From: Polyangiaceae bacterium
GTDB lineage: Bacteria; Myxococcota_A; Polyangia; Polyangiales; Polyangiaceae
DNA length: 64,000 nt
Assembly: GCA_025937835.1 (NCBI GenBank)
Contig: JAICQO010000019.1
Location: 21,052-85,051, forward strand
Reading direction: 5' to 3'
A program made the translations under genes and the position numbers. The notes beneath the pieces were generated by a model. It did no database searches, was not told the DNA's origin, and worked only from the letters and a program-made list of their open reading frames with translations. Positions 34,140-43,669 of the stretch are shown piece after piece (the first letter of the stretch is position 1; each line of letters opens with the position of its first letter).

Positions 34140-34942
34140 ACCCGAGCCCCGAAGTCTCGGTCGTCATCCCCGTCTACGACGAACAGGCGATCCTCTACGA
34201 CGCCGTGGCGGGGCTCCTCGAGCGGCTCGCGGCTCGCGGGGTCTCGTTCGAGGTCGTGCTCGCCGAAAACGGCTCCCGCGACCGCACGCTCGACGTGGCG
34301 CGCGAGCTCGAGTCGCGCCACCCGGAGGTGCGCCACCTGTCCCTGCCCGAGCCGAACTACGGAAAAGCCCTGAAACAGGGCATCCTCGCCGCCCGCGGTG
34401 CGATCGTGGTCGCCGACGAGATCGACCTCTTGGATGTGGATTTCCAGGTCGAAGCCATCGCTCGCGTGCGCGCCGGAGCGGACCTCGTGATTGGCTCGAA
34501 GCTGATGGCCGGAGCCCGCGACCGGCGCCCGCTGTTCCGCCACCTCGGCAGCCTGGTCTACACGGGCCTGCTCCGCGCGGCGGTCGGCTACTCCGGCACC
34601 GACACCCACGGACCCAAGGCGCTCGACCGCGCGCGCCTGCTACCCATCGTCGAAGCCTGCTGCCTCGACCGCGACGTGTTCGCCAGCGAGCTCGCGGTGC
34701 GCGCCACACGCGCCGACCTGTCCGTGGTCGAGCTCCCCCTGACCATCCAAGAGAAGCGCCCCCCGAGCGTGAACTTGCTGCGACGCGTCCCCGCGGTCCT
34801 GAAAAACCTCGCCCAGCTCGCTTATTTCACGCGAAGAAGCTCACCACACCTCGACCCGCCAACCGCGCTGGCGGGCGAGCCGGGACAGGCGGCGGTCGGG
34901 CCAGACGGCTACCGGAGTCGCGACGGCCTCGAGCAGCGGTAG
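34136..34942 (+). CDS. Family 2 glycosyltransferase (DPM/polyprenyl type)
   Basis: A 268-residue family 2 glycosyltransferase without obvious membrane helices. The N-terminal strand is VSVVIPVYDEQAIL, followed by VVLAENGSRDRTLD. The metal site usually DxD reads VVADEIDLLD, and later GSKLMAGARDRRPL and TDTHGPKALDR match the dolichol-phosphate-mannose-synthase-like subgroup. GTG 34136 overlaps the stop of the oxidoreductase. The last 34 residues (from 34841 on) are encoded antisense to the 3' end of the HAD phosphatase gene and look less conserved. Confidence 0.85.
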   Translation: MNPSPEVSVVIPVYDEQAILYDAVAGLLERLAARGVSFEVVLAENGSRDRTLDVARELESRHPEVRHLSLPEPNYGKALKQGILAARGAIVVADEIDLLDVDFQVEAIARVRAGADLVIGSKLMAGARDRRPLFRHLGSLVYTGLLRAAVGYSGTDTHGPKALDRARLLPIVEACCLDRDVFASELAVRATRADLSVVELPLTIQEKRPPSVNLLRRVPAVLKNLAQLAYFTRRSSPHLDPPTALAGEPGQAAVGPDGYRSRDGLEQR

Positions 34943-35503
34943 GTCCGTGATGCTGTCGGTGTAAAAGGCGGCGTCTTCGATGCGGAAGCCGATCTGTTCC
35001 GAGAGGCGCTGCGTGCGCAGCACCTTGCCGCGCCCGTAGCAGAGCGGATCCACCACGTCGCCGGTGAGACGGCCGCTCGCGTCGAGCATGAGCTCACTCG
35101 AGACCACGTGCTCGATGCCGAGCAAGCGCGCGAGGGGCCGCGCCGCATACGGTGCCGCGCTGGTGACGATCGCGGTCACGTCGCCCCGGGCCCGGTGGCG
35201 CTCGACGGCTTCGCGCGCGCCGCGCCGTACGTGGTGGGGAACGCAGCGCTCGAACCACTCCTCGGTGGTCTCGATCAGCGATGCCTCGCTCGTGCCGCGG
35301 TAGTCGCGCAGCGCGATCCGCGCGACTTTTTCGGCGTCGATCACGCCCAGGGAGTAGCGCAGGATCCAGCCGACGATGCGCAGCAGCTCGAACACGGACA
35401 CCTCTCCCCGGGCTCGACGGTCGCGCGTGTACAGCAATGCCGTATGCGTCGTCAGCAGGGTGCGGTCCATGTCGAATAGAGCCGCTCGGCGCATGCGGCC
35501 CAT
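34841..35503 (-). CDS. HAD-IB family phosphatase (SerB/CicA-like)
   Basis: A 220-residue haloacid-dehalogenase subfamily IB hydrolase. Motif I is ALFDMDRTLL (nucleophile Asp and acid Asp), motif II is VTSAAP, motif III is the GRGKVLR region, and motif IV is FYTDSITDLPLLEAV. The helical cap lies between motifs I and II. Family members are phosphoserine or lipid-phosphate phosphatases; substrate is not predictable. It is divergent from hrpB and overlaps the glycosyltransferase gene tail to tail by about 100 bases. Confidence 0.88.
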   Translation of the reverse strand: MGRMRRAALFDMDRTLLTTHTALLYTRDRRARGEVSVFELLRIVGWILRYSLGVIDAEKVARIALRDYRGTSEASLIETTEEWFERCVPHHVRRGAREAVERHRARGDVTAIVTSAAPYAARPLARLLGIEHVVSSELMLDASGRLTGDVVDPLCYGRGKVLRTQRLSEQIGFRIEDAAFYTDSITDLPLLEAVATPVAVWPDRRLSRLARQRGWRVEVW

Positions 35504-35523
35504 GACATAACACCGCCCTGGCG

Positions 35524-38094
35524 TTGTTGTCCCTCCCGATCGATCCCCTGCTGCCGGCGCTGCTCGAGTCGCTGCGGAGCAATCCGCGGCTCGTGCTCGA
35601 AGCGCCCCCCGGCGCCGGCAAAACCACGCGCCTGCCGCGAGCGCTCGTGGACTCCGAGCTCCTCGCGGGGCGCGAGGTCTGGGTCTCCGAGCCGCGACGC
35701 ATCGCAGCGCGCCTGTCGGCCGAGCGAGTGGCGGAAGAATCCGGGCAGCCCCTCGGGCGGCGCGTCGGCTACCGCGTCCGCTTCGAAGAAGCCGCGAGCC
35801 GCGAGACCCGGCTCTTTTACGTGACCGAAGGCGTGCTTTTGCGGCGCCTGCTCGCGGATCCGAAGCTCGACGGCATCGGCGCGGTGGTGCTCGACGAGTT
35901 TCACGAGCGGCACCTGGACACGGATCTGCTGCTCGCGCTCGTGGCCGAGCTCCAGCGCACGACCCGCCCGGACCTCAGATTGGTGGTGATGAGCGCCACG
36001 CTCGACGGCGCGCGCGTCGCCGAGCTGCTCGGTGGCTGCCCGCGCCACACCAGCGAAGGCCGGCGCTTCTCGGTCAGCATCGAGCACCAGCCGAAGCTCG
36101 ACGATCGACCGCTCGAAAAGCAGGTGGTGAGCGCGGTGCGCAGCCTGCTCGATGCAACCCCGGAGGGTGACGTGCTCGTGTTCCTGCCGGGCGCGTCCGA
36201 GATCCGGCGCGCTGGCGAGGCGCTCGAGGCGCTGTCGCTCGAGCGGGCGCTCTCCGTGGTACCCCTGCACGGCGACCTGCCCGTGGCCGAGCAGGCCAAG
36301 GCGCTGCGGCGCGGGCAGAAGCGCAAGGTCGTGCTGTCCACCAACGTGGCCGAGTCGAGCGTGACCATCGACGGGGTCACGGCCGTGGTGGACTCGGGGC
36401 TGGCGCGGGTTGCCGAGCATTCGCCGTGGACCGGCCTGTCGAGGCTCACCACGGCCAAGATCAGCCGCGCCTCGGCGGCGCAGCGGGCGGGCCGCGCCGG
36501 GCGCCAGGCCGAGGGGCGCGTGATCCGGCTCTACACGCGCGGTGACTTCGAGTCGCGACCCGAGCACGATGCACCCGAGCTCGTGCGCCGCGAGCTCAGC
36601 GAGCCTTTGCTGCTGCTCCGAGGCATGGGGACGCGCTTCGAGGCCCTGCCGTTCCTCGACCCTCCGCCGGCGGCGGCCCTCGGGCGCGCCTCCGAGCTGC
36701 TCGCGTTGCTCGGGGCCGACGACGCGGACGGCAAGCTGACACCCGTCGGGCGCCGCATGCTGGAGCTGCCGCTGCATCCCCGGCTCGCGCGGCTCTTGCT
36801 CGAGGGAGAGCGGCTCGGCGTGGGCGAGCAGGCCGCGCTGGTCGCAGCCTTCCTCGGCGAACGCGATCCACGGCTCTCCGAGCGCACCGGCTTCGGCGGC
36901 GGGGCGCGCGCGCCGAGCCACACGCCGACCGGGCCCTCGGACGTGCTCGAGCTGCTCGACACCTTCGAGCTTGCTCGATCGCTCGAGCGCGATCCGCGCC
37001 GTCTGAAGAGCCACGGCCTCGATCCCCGGGTCACGGACAGCGTGTTTCGCGCCGAGCGCCACCTCCGGCGTAGCAGCGGGCGTGCCTCTCGGGATTCGAG
37101 GCAAATCGCGGCCGCGAACGCGGAAGAAGCGATCTTGCAGGCCGTGCTCGCGGGCTTCGCGGATCGGCTGGCGCGCCGGCGCAAGCCGGGTTCGAGCGAG
37201 CTCTTGCTGGCGAGCGGCAGCACGGCGCGGCTCGCCGAGTCGAGCGTGGTGCGCGACGCGGAGCTGATGCTCGCGCTCGACGTCGACGAACGCAGCGACG
37301 GCCGCGGCGGTGCCGTGGTGCGGCTCTCGAGCAGCGTGCGCCCCGAGTGGCTGTTCGAGAAGTACTCGGAGCGGATCGCGCTCGGCGACGAGCTCGTCTG
37401 GAACGACACGCTCGAGCGCGTCGACCGCGTCACCCGCCTGGCATTCGGTGCGGTGGCGCTCGAAGAGCAGATCAGCGCCGCAGAGCCGAGCGCCGAGTCG
37501 AGCGCGGTCTTGTTGCGCGCGGTCACGCAGCGCGGCGCTCACGAGTTCCTGAAGAGCGACGCGCTGACGGCGCTCGGAGAGCGGCTCTCGCTGCTGTCCC
37601 GCTTTCATCCCGAGCTCGGCCTGTCGAGCTTCGACTCCGGCGCGGCGCTCGAGCTTGCCCGGTCCTTGTGCGAGGGCAAGGTGGCGTTCGCCGAGCTCCG
37701 CGCGGCCGATCCGGCGCTAGTCGCTGAGAGCTCGCTGCCGCACGAGGTGCAGCGCCTGCTCGCGAGCGAGTGCCCGAAGAGCGTTCGGCTCCCCGGCGGC
37801 CGCAACGTCAGCGTGAGCTACGAGCCAGGGCGGCCGCCCTACATCGAGTCGCGCCTGCAGGACTTTTTCGGCATGGGTGACGGCCCGCGCCTGCTCGGCG
37901 GGCGCCTCCCCCTCACCTTGCACCTGCTCGCGCCCAACGCGCGCGCCGTCCAGGTCACGCAAGATCTGGCCGGCTTCTGGGAGCGCCACTACCCCGCGAT
38001 CCGTCGCGAGCTGATGCGGCGCTACCCGCGGCACTCCTGGCCCGAAGACGGCCGCAGCGCGACGCCCCCACCGCCGAAGCCGCCTCGGCGCTAG
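35524..38094 (+). CDS. hrpB: ATP-dependent helicase HrpB
   Basis: An 856-residue DEAH-type helicase. Walker A is PPGAGKTTRLPRALVD, the DEAH box reads VLDEFHERHLDTD, motif III VMSATLD, motif V STNVAESSVTIDGV and motif VI QRAGRAGRQAEG. The C-terminal HrpB region includes LFEKYSERI and HLLAPNARAVQVTQDLAGFW. HrpB is a putative RNA helicase of uncertain biological role. The start is TTG 35524 (or TTG 35527), 20 bases from the divergent HAD gene. Its TAG stop abuts the mutS stop on the other strand with no base between them. Confidence 0.92.
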   Translation: MLSLPIDPLLPALLESLRSNPRLVLEAPPGAGKTTRLPRALVDSELLAGREVWVSEPRRIAARLSAERVAEESGQPLGRRVGYRVRFEEAASRETRLFYVTEGVLLRRLLADPKLDGIGAVVLDEFHERHLDTDLLLALVAELQRTTRPDLRLVVMSATLDGARVAELLGGCPRHTSEGRRFSVSIEHQPKLDDRPLEKQVVSAVRSLLDATPEGDVLVFLPGASEIRRAGEALEALSLERALSVVPLHGDLPVAEQAKALRRGQKRKVVLSTNVAESSVTIDGVTAVVDSGLARVAEHSPWTGLSRLTTAKISRASAAQRAGRAGRQAEGRVIRLYTRGDFESRPEHDAPELVRRELSEPLLLLRGMGTRFEALPFLDPPPAAALGRASELLALLGADDADGKLTPVGRRMLELPLHPRLARLLLEGERLGVGEQAALVAAFLGERDPRLSERTGFGGGARAPSHTPTGPSDVLELLDTFELARSLERDPRRLKSHGLDPRVTDSVFRAERHLRRSSGRASRDSRQIAAANAEEAILQAVLAGFADRLARRRKPGSSELLLASGSTARLAESSVVRDAELMLALDVDERSDGRGGAVVRLSSSVRPEWLFEKYSERIALGDELVWNDTLERVDRVTRLAFGAVALEEQISAAEPSAESSAVLLRAVTQRGAHEFLKSDALTALGERLSLLSRFHPELGLSSFDSGAALELARSLCEGKVAFAELRAADPALVAESSLPHEVQRLLASECPKSVRLPGGRNVSVSYEPGRPPYIESRLQDFFGMGDGPRLLGGRLPLTLHLLAPNARAVQVTQDLAGFWERHYPAIRRELMRRYPRHSWPEDGRSATPPPPKPPRR

Positions 38095-40680
38095 CTAGAC
38101 CTTGCCCTTCCAGCGCGCGAGCAAGCTCAGCGCGTCGAGGCCGGTCATGCGATCGAGCTCGAGGCCCCGCAGGGTGTCGACGAAGGCGCGCAGCGTCTCC
38201 GGATCGACGTCCTGGGTGCGGAACAGGTCGAGCTGATCTTCTGGCTTCTTTTTCTTCTTGGGCGTGGCGGCTCTGCCGGACTCGAGCTCGGTGAGCAAGG
38301 CCCGGGCACGCGCCAGCACCGATTCGGGAAGGCCCGCGAGACGCGCCACCGCCACCCCGTAGCTCTTGCTCGCGGGTCCCTTGACCAGGCGATGCAGAAA
38401 CACGACGTCCCCGTCGACCTCGCGCGCGCTCACGCTGTAGTTTTCGATGTGCGGACTGTCTTCTCCCAGCTTCACGAGCTCGTGGTAGTGCGTCGCGAAC
38501 AGGGCGCGGCAGCCGATGGCCTCGTCCAGGTACTCGAGCACGGCCCAGGCGATCGACAGCCCGTCGAAGGTGCTAGTGCCGCGCCCGATCTCGTCCAGGA
38601 TCACGAGCGAGCGTCGGGTGGCCGTGCGCAAGATCTCCGAGGTCTCGCGCATCTCGACCATGAACGTGCTCTCGCCGCGCGAGACGTTGTCGCTCGCGCC
38701 GACGCGCGACAGAACCCGGTCCACGACGCCGACGCGCGCCTCGGCGGCAGGCACGTAGGCACCGGACTGAGCCAGGATCGTGATCAGGGCGACCTGGCGC
38801 AAGAGCGTGCTCTTGCCGGCCATGTTCGGCCCCGTCACGAGCCACAGCCGCTCGCGCGAGCCCGATAGCTCGACGTCGTTCGGCACGAAACGTCCGGCGG
38901 CCGCCAGGCGTTCGACGACCGGGTGGCGCGCGTCGCGCAAGCACAGCACGTCCGAGGCGTCGACGTCGGGGCGCGCGTAGTCGTAGCGGTGCGCGACCTC
39001 GGCCAGGCCCTGCGCCACGTCCCAGCGCGCGATCCGGCGAGACAGCTCGCGCACGCGCTCGCCGTGCTCCTTGGCTCGAGCACAGAGCTCGGCGAGCAAC
39101 CCGAGCTCGCGCTCGCGGTGGCGCTCTTCGGCGTGGGTGATGCGGTCCGCGAGGTCGTCGAGCTCGGGCGTGGTGTAACGCTCCCCCGACGCGACCGTCT
39201 GTTTGCGGCGGAACCCGTCGGGAACTTTGCCGGCCTGCGCGCGCGTGACCTCGATGTACCAGCCGAACACCCGCGTGTAGCGCACCTTCAGCGTGGAAAT
39301 CCCGGTCTGCTCACGGAGCGTGGTCTCGAGCTCGACCATGCGCTCGGCGCCCGTGCGCCGCAGCGCGTCCAGCTCGTCGAGCTCGGGGTCGAAGCCGCGC
39401 TGGAAGATGCCGCCGTCTTTGGGCTGCACCGGCGGGCGCTCGACGAGCGCCGCGAGCAGCACCTCGGCGAGATCGGCCACGACGTCGACGCCCCCCGGCC
39501 CGAAGCCGAGCAGCTCGAGCGACACGGCCGCGCCCTGGGATTCGAGGAGGGAGACGGCGCGCGCCGCCGCGACCAGCCCGTTACGCAGCGCTCCGAGGTC
39601 GCGCGGGGTCGCCTCCCCGAGGCTGGCGCGCGTCGCCAGCCGCTCGAGATCGCCCACCTCCGACAGGATCTCGCGCAGCTCGCCGCGCAGCCGCGAGTTT
39701 TCTAGGAACAGCTCGACCCGGTCGAGGCGACGGCGGATCCGCGCGACGTCGAGCAGCGGGGCGAGCAAGCGTCGCCGGAGTAGCCGCGCTCCCGGCGGCG
39801 TCAGCGTGGCATCGATCACCGACAGCAGAGTGGAGGCCTTGCCGGCAGGCGACTCGACGAGCTCGAGGTGCTGCTGCGCCGTGCGGTCGATAGCCATGAA
39901 TTCGCCCGGATCCCAGCGGGCGATCCGCCTGAGCGGCAGCTCTCTGCCCGGCGTGCAGGCGCGCGCGAACCGCAGCGCTCGCGCCGCCGCTCGCGCTGCG
40001 AGCGCGCCAATCGCCTGCGCTTCGAGCAAGAGCGCGCCCAGCGCGCTCGACAGCTCTTGCTCCGAGAGCGCGGGGTCGGCGCTCACGCTGGTGCCGCCCG
40101 ACAGCTCGATGCCGCGCCGGAGCTCCGCGACTGCGTCATCGGGCTCTCCGACACCCAGCAGCACCTCGCGCGGACGCGCGCGCGACAACGCAGCCAGCAG
40201 GGCGGCTCCGTCCGGCAGGACCGCGGCGCTGAGCTCGCCGGTCGACAGATCGAGCAACGACAGCCCGAGGCCCGCTCGGGACGACTCGACGGCGGCGAGG
40301 AAGTTGTTGGCGCCAGCCACCAGGTGTTCGTCGAGCGTGGCCAGCCCCGGCGTGATCACCCGCACCACCTTGCGCGGCACGATGCCCTTCACCGTGGCCG
40401 GATCGGCCATCTGCTCGCAGATCGCGACGCGCCGTCCGAGCTCGAGCAGGCGCGCGATGTAGCCGTGAGCGGCGTGGTGCGGCACGCCCGCCATCGGCAC
40501 CTCGTCGGGCTTACCCCGGTTCCGGCTGGTGAGCGTCAGATCCAGCAGCCGCGCCGCGACCACGGCGTCGTCTCCGAACATCTCGTAGAAGTCGCCGAGC
40601 CGAAAAAAGACGATCGCGTCCGGATGCGCCTGCTTGGCCTCCGCATGCTGCTGCATGACCGGAGTGGCGCGTGCGTTCAT
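38095..40680 (-). CDS. mutS: DNA mismatch repair protein MutS
   Basis: An 861-residue mismatch recognition ATPase. The mismatch-binding Phe-x-Glu is in FRLGDFYEMFGDDA (Phe31, Glu33). Connector and lever domains follow, with GVPHHAAHGYIARLLELG and VRYTRVFGWYIEVTR. The ATPase has Walker A GPNMAGKSTLLRQ, RGESTFMVEM, Walker B VILDEIGRGTSTFDGLSIAW and the ATHYHEL motif. A Lys-rich segment (PKKKKKPEDQ) lies near the C-terminus. Length and domain order are normal for MutS1. mutL is not in the window. It lies 16 bases after a large lipoprotein gene on the same strand. Confidence 0.96.
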   Translation of the reverse strand: MNARATPVMQQHAEAKQAHPDAIVFFRLGDFYEMFGDDAVVAARLLDLTLTSRNRGKPDEVPMAGVPHHAAHGYIARLLELGRRVAICEQMADPATVKGIVPRKVVRVITPGLATLDEHLVAGANNFLAAVESSRAGLGLSLLDLSTGELSAAVLPDGAALLAALSRARPREVLLGVGEPDDAVAELRRGIELSGGTSVSADPALSEQELSSALGALLLEAQAIGALAARAAARALRFARACTPGRELPLRRIARWDPGEFMAIDRTAQQHLELVESPAGKASTLLSVIDATLTPPGARLLRRRLLAPLLDVARIRRRLDRVELFLENSRLRGELREILSEVGDLERLATRASLGEATPRDLGALRNGLVAAARAVSLLESQGAAVSLELLGFGPGGVDVVADLAEVLLAALVERPPVQPKDGGIFQRGFDPELDELDALRRTGAERMVELETTLREQTGISTLKVRYTRVFGWYIEVTRAQAGKVPDGFRRKQTVASGERYTTPELDDLADRITHAEERHRERELGLLAELCARAKEHGERVRELSRRIARWDVAQGLAEVAHRYDYARPDVDASDVLCLRDARHPVVERLAAAGRFVPNDVELSGSRERLWLVTGPNMAGKSTLLRQVALITILAQSGAYVPAAEARVGVVDRVLSRVGASDNVSRGESTFMVEMRETSEILRTATRRSLVILDEIGRGTSTFDGLSIAWAVLEYLDEAIGCRALFATHYHELVKLGEDSPHIENYSVSAREVDGDVVFLHRLVKGPASKSYGVAVARLAGLPESVLARARALLTELESGRAATPKKKKKPEDQLDLFRTQDVDPETLRAFVDTLRGLELDRMTGLDALSLLARWKGKV

Positions 40681-40696
40681 GCGGAGCGAGCGAAAC

Positions 40697-43669
40697 CTAG
40701 TTCAAGGTCGGGATCAAGGGCCTGAGGCCGTCGAGCGAGACCATCGTCAGCCCGAGCGAGCTGGCGTCCACGATCGACAGCCGGTCCAGGTCCGGCAGGT
40801 TCACCACCGCTTGCGGCGAAACGAAGCTCGCGAGCGAGCGCAGGTTGAAAACCATCGGGCTGTAGCCGCCCAGCACCTGCCAGCTGAAATACATGCCCGG
40901 GTAGCTCTGCTGCGTGCCTTGATACAGCGCAAAATTCGCGGTCGGGGTCTGGTGCACGCAGGCCCAGGCGGCTTCGTCCTCGGAGACCGGCCGGCGACCG
41001 GAGGTGACGCAGGCGTTGACGTCCGCGCTGGCGTGGGCAGGGCAACCGGCGTCCGTTCTCGGGTCGCAGTCGAAGGCGATCTCGAACACGCGCGACTGGA
41101 AGCCTTCTTTTCGAGGATCGCAGTCGTGCCGGCACTCGATCACGTTGCGGCCGTTCTCCGTCTCGGTGCGCGCGACCACGTCGTGGCGGAAGCCCCAGGT
41201 CGTGCTCCACAGCGACCAGTGCTTCGAGGCGTGCACCTCGTACGAAGAGCCCTCGGGGAAGCAGCACTCGGCCATGGCCAGGTGCCGATTGCGCTGCTCG
41301 TCGAGCACTGCCGCGTCGGCGCCGCTCGCGGCTCTGCGCCGCGCCGTATAGAAGCGCTCTTCCAGCACCAGGCGCTGCTGTTCCGCATCGACGATCTCGA
41401 ACTGCCGGGTCTCGTCGAGCTCGGTCGCGCGGAACGTGTCCGGCAGCTCCCCGAAGTAAGCTTCGCAGCTGTCGCGCGTGCAGGTGAGCTCGCTGCTCGG
41501 GTCGCCCGGGACGAACTCGGTCCGGTGGGGCCAATAGCGGTCGTCCTCGCCCGGGAAATCCGCCGTGATCACGATGTGATCGCCGAACGCTTCGCCGAAC
41601 TCGGCCGCGCTCGCGGCGTTTTTCTGCAAGCGCCGCTCGGCCAGCTCCGCCATCAGCTCGCGGTCCGAAACACCGGCGTCGCAGTACAGCGCGTTCGCGT
41701 CGTTGAGGACCAGCCCGCCGTCGTCGCTGCGCTGGAGGAAGCCGGTCTCGTAGCGGATCGAGATCGGCCCCTCGAACTCGAGCGTGAGCTCCTCGATCCC
41801 GCGGTAGGCGCGGATATCGGCGTAGGGCAAGCCCAGCGCGTTGTCGGTGGCCGTGGCGGGGTTCAGGTCGAGCTTCGGCCCGCGGGTACCGGTTTCGTCG
41901 TAGAGCGTCGAGCCCACCCACACCTTGGGCAACGACGAGACCGCCAGCAGCTTCGGGCGCGTCGAGACGTCTACCTGGCGCGCCTCGCTGGGCACGGTCA
42001 GCGTCGGCAACGAGCGCAGCGACGGGGCGGTGGCGCCGTTGTTGTCGTTGATCGCCAGCCGAGCCGCCCGGGGCGTGTGCGGCTCGACCATCCGGCACGA
42101 GACCTCGCCGGTCACCGTCTCGGCGCTGGCCGGGCCAGCCGTCGCTTCGCAGCCGTTGTCCTCGCCGACCTCGACCGGGCGGCGGCACGGCGCGTCGAAA
42201 TCCTCGACGTCGATCACCGAAACCGTGCCATCCGACAGCATGGCCATGCCGAACAGCCCGCGCAGCTTGTAGGGCCGCGCGCCAGTTTCGCGATCCACGT
42301 TCGGCCGGTACAGCGCGCCCGGCTCGTCCGATTTCGCGGGGTCGGGCTGGCAGAGCTCCCCGAGCAGCGCCACGCCGCTCTCCCCGAACTCCGGTCGATC
42401 GCGCATCACGAATGCGACGTCGCGCAGCGCGGCCGAGAAGGTCACGCGGTCCGGGGGTTGATCCGGCACCTTGGTCGAGCGCTCGCGCAGGTGCGGGGTG
42501 CGCTCGGTCGAGCCCGGGCTCACGTCGAACGCCATCAAGCTCGCGGTCGGCCAGTCGAGCTCGTCCACTGCGTAGAGCCAGCGCTTTCCCGACGGCGTGA
42601 GCGGGCTCACGGCCATGCGCGACACCGTGACGTGGCGTTGCGGCGCCCAGTACGAGCTCGGCAAGAGCGGCGGCGCTTCGTGCAGCACGCCGGCAGCGTC
42701 CATCTCGAGCACGTGGATCACCGGCGCGCTCTGATCGGCGACGTAGAGCGTGTTCTCGGAAGCCTCGATCCGCGCGGGGCGCGCGACCTCGACTGGCCCC
42801 GGCGCCGGTACGGGCAGCGGGATCGGCGGACAACCGGTGTCCAGATCGGCCGGCAGCCTGGGCTGGATCGGCACCGCCGGCAGCGCCACGGACAACGCGA
42901 CCTCCCGGGTGTCGTCGGCGGCGGCTTCGGTGGCCGTGCCGAGGTCTGCGCACCAGCCGAACGAGCCCTGCGGCTGGTCCAGCAGCGCGCGCACGTCGAT
43001 CACCAGGAGCGAGCTCGAGTCGGGCTGCGAGACCACGAGCTTGGTGCATTTACCGCCCTGCTTCTCGGCGTCGAGCCCGTGGATGCACGCGTTCCCCGCG
43101 ACCTCCTCCGGCAGGCTCGTGTCGCACTCACCCTGGATCAGCGCGATCCCGCCAGGCGAAACCGGTAGCCGGCACGCCGGCCACGTCGTCAGATCGCGCG
43201 GCGCCTCGCCGGCGAGAGGCTTGTCCACGCAGGACGTCGGCAGCCCGTAGATCCCCATCCGCCCCGGCTCTGCCGAGGCCACGAACGACGCCTGACCGCC
43301 CGGCATGCTGACGATGTCGATCGGCTGCGCGCCCACCCTCAGGAACCCATAGCCGGGTGACGACGGATCCACGTCGACGACGCCCTCGTCGTCGTCCCGG
43401 TTGTCCATGTCGTAGGGCACGTTGATGACCGCGACCTCGCCGGTGCTGGTCTGGGTGACGAGCGCGTAGAGCTCGTTCCTGCCGGAGTAGAGGCCGCCCG
43501 CGCTGCACTCGCTCAGCGCGACGCCGTCGCCTTGCGCGTCGCGGCAGACGTAGCTCACGTCGCCGCTCGCCGACAGCGAACGCAGCTCCACCGTCACGGA
43601 TTGCTCGGAGCACGCGGCCCCGAGCAGGGCGGCGCACAGAACCCCCAGAAAGCGTAGACGTGCGTTCAC
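40697..43669 (-). CDS. Large Cys-containing lipoprotein, propeller-like
   Basis: A 990-residue exported lipoprotein (lipobox LGAAC, Cys20). It has repeated segments of the type seen in YVTN/beta-propeller surface proteins (GEVAVINVPYDMDN, ENTLYVADQSAPVIHVLEMD, GRWLYAVDE-like strands) and a C-terminal part with paired Cys (CRHDCDPRKEG, FDCDPRTDAGC). No enzyme motif is seen. GTG 43669 overlaps the stop of the preceding lipoprotein gene, so the two are translationally coupled and may form a pair on the cell surface. Function unknown. Confidence 0.75.
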   Translation of the reverse strand: MNARLRFLGVLCAALLGAACSEQSVTVELRSLSASGDVSYVCRDAQGDGVALSECSAGGLYSGRNELYALVTQTSTGEVAVINVPYDMDNRDDDEGVVDVDPSSPGYGFLRVGAQPIDIVSMPGGQASFVASAEPGRMGIYGLPTSCVDKPLAGEAPRDLTTWPACRLPVSPGGIALIQGECDTSLPEEVAGNACIHGLDAEKQGGKCTKLVVSQPDSSSLLVIDVRALLDQPQGSFGWCADLGTATEAAADDTREVALSVALPAVPIQPRLPADLDTGCPPIPLPVPAPGPVEVARPARIEASENTLYVADQSAPVIHVLEMDAAGVLHEAPPLLPSSYWAPQRHVTVSRMAVSPLTPSGKRWLYAVDELDWPTASLMAFDVSPGSTERTPHLRERSTKVPDQPPDRVTFSAALRDVAFVMRDRPEFGESGVALLGELCQPDPAKSDEPGALYRPNVDRETGARPYKLRGLFGMAMLSDGTVSVIDVEDFDAPCRRPVEVGEDNGCEATAGPASAETVTGEVSCRMVEPHTPRAARLAINDNNGATAPSLRSLPTLTVPSEARQVDVSTRPKLLAVSSLPKVWVGSTLYDETGTRGPKLDLNPATATDNALGLPYADIRAYRGIEELTLEFEGPISIRYETGFLQRSDDGGLVLNDANALYCDAGVSDRELMAELAERRLQKNAASAAEFGEAFGDHIVITADFPGEDDRYWPHRTEFVPGDPSSELTCTRDSCEAYFGELPDTFRATELDETRQFEIVDAEQQRLVLEERFYTARRRAASGADAAVLDEQRNRHLAMAECCFPEGSSYEVHASKHWSLWSTTWGFRHDVVARTETENGRNVIECRHDCDPRKEGFQSRVFEIAFDCDPRTDAGCPAHASADVNACVTSGRRPVSEDEAAWACVHQTPTANFALYQGTQQSYPGMYFSWQVLGGYSPMVFNLRSLASFVSPQAVVNLPDLDRLSIVDASSLGLTMVSLDGLRPLIPTLN

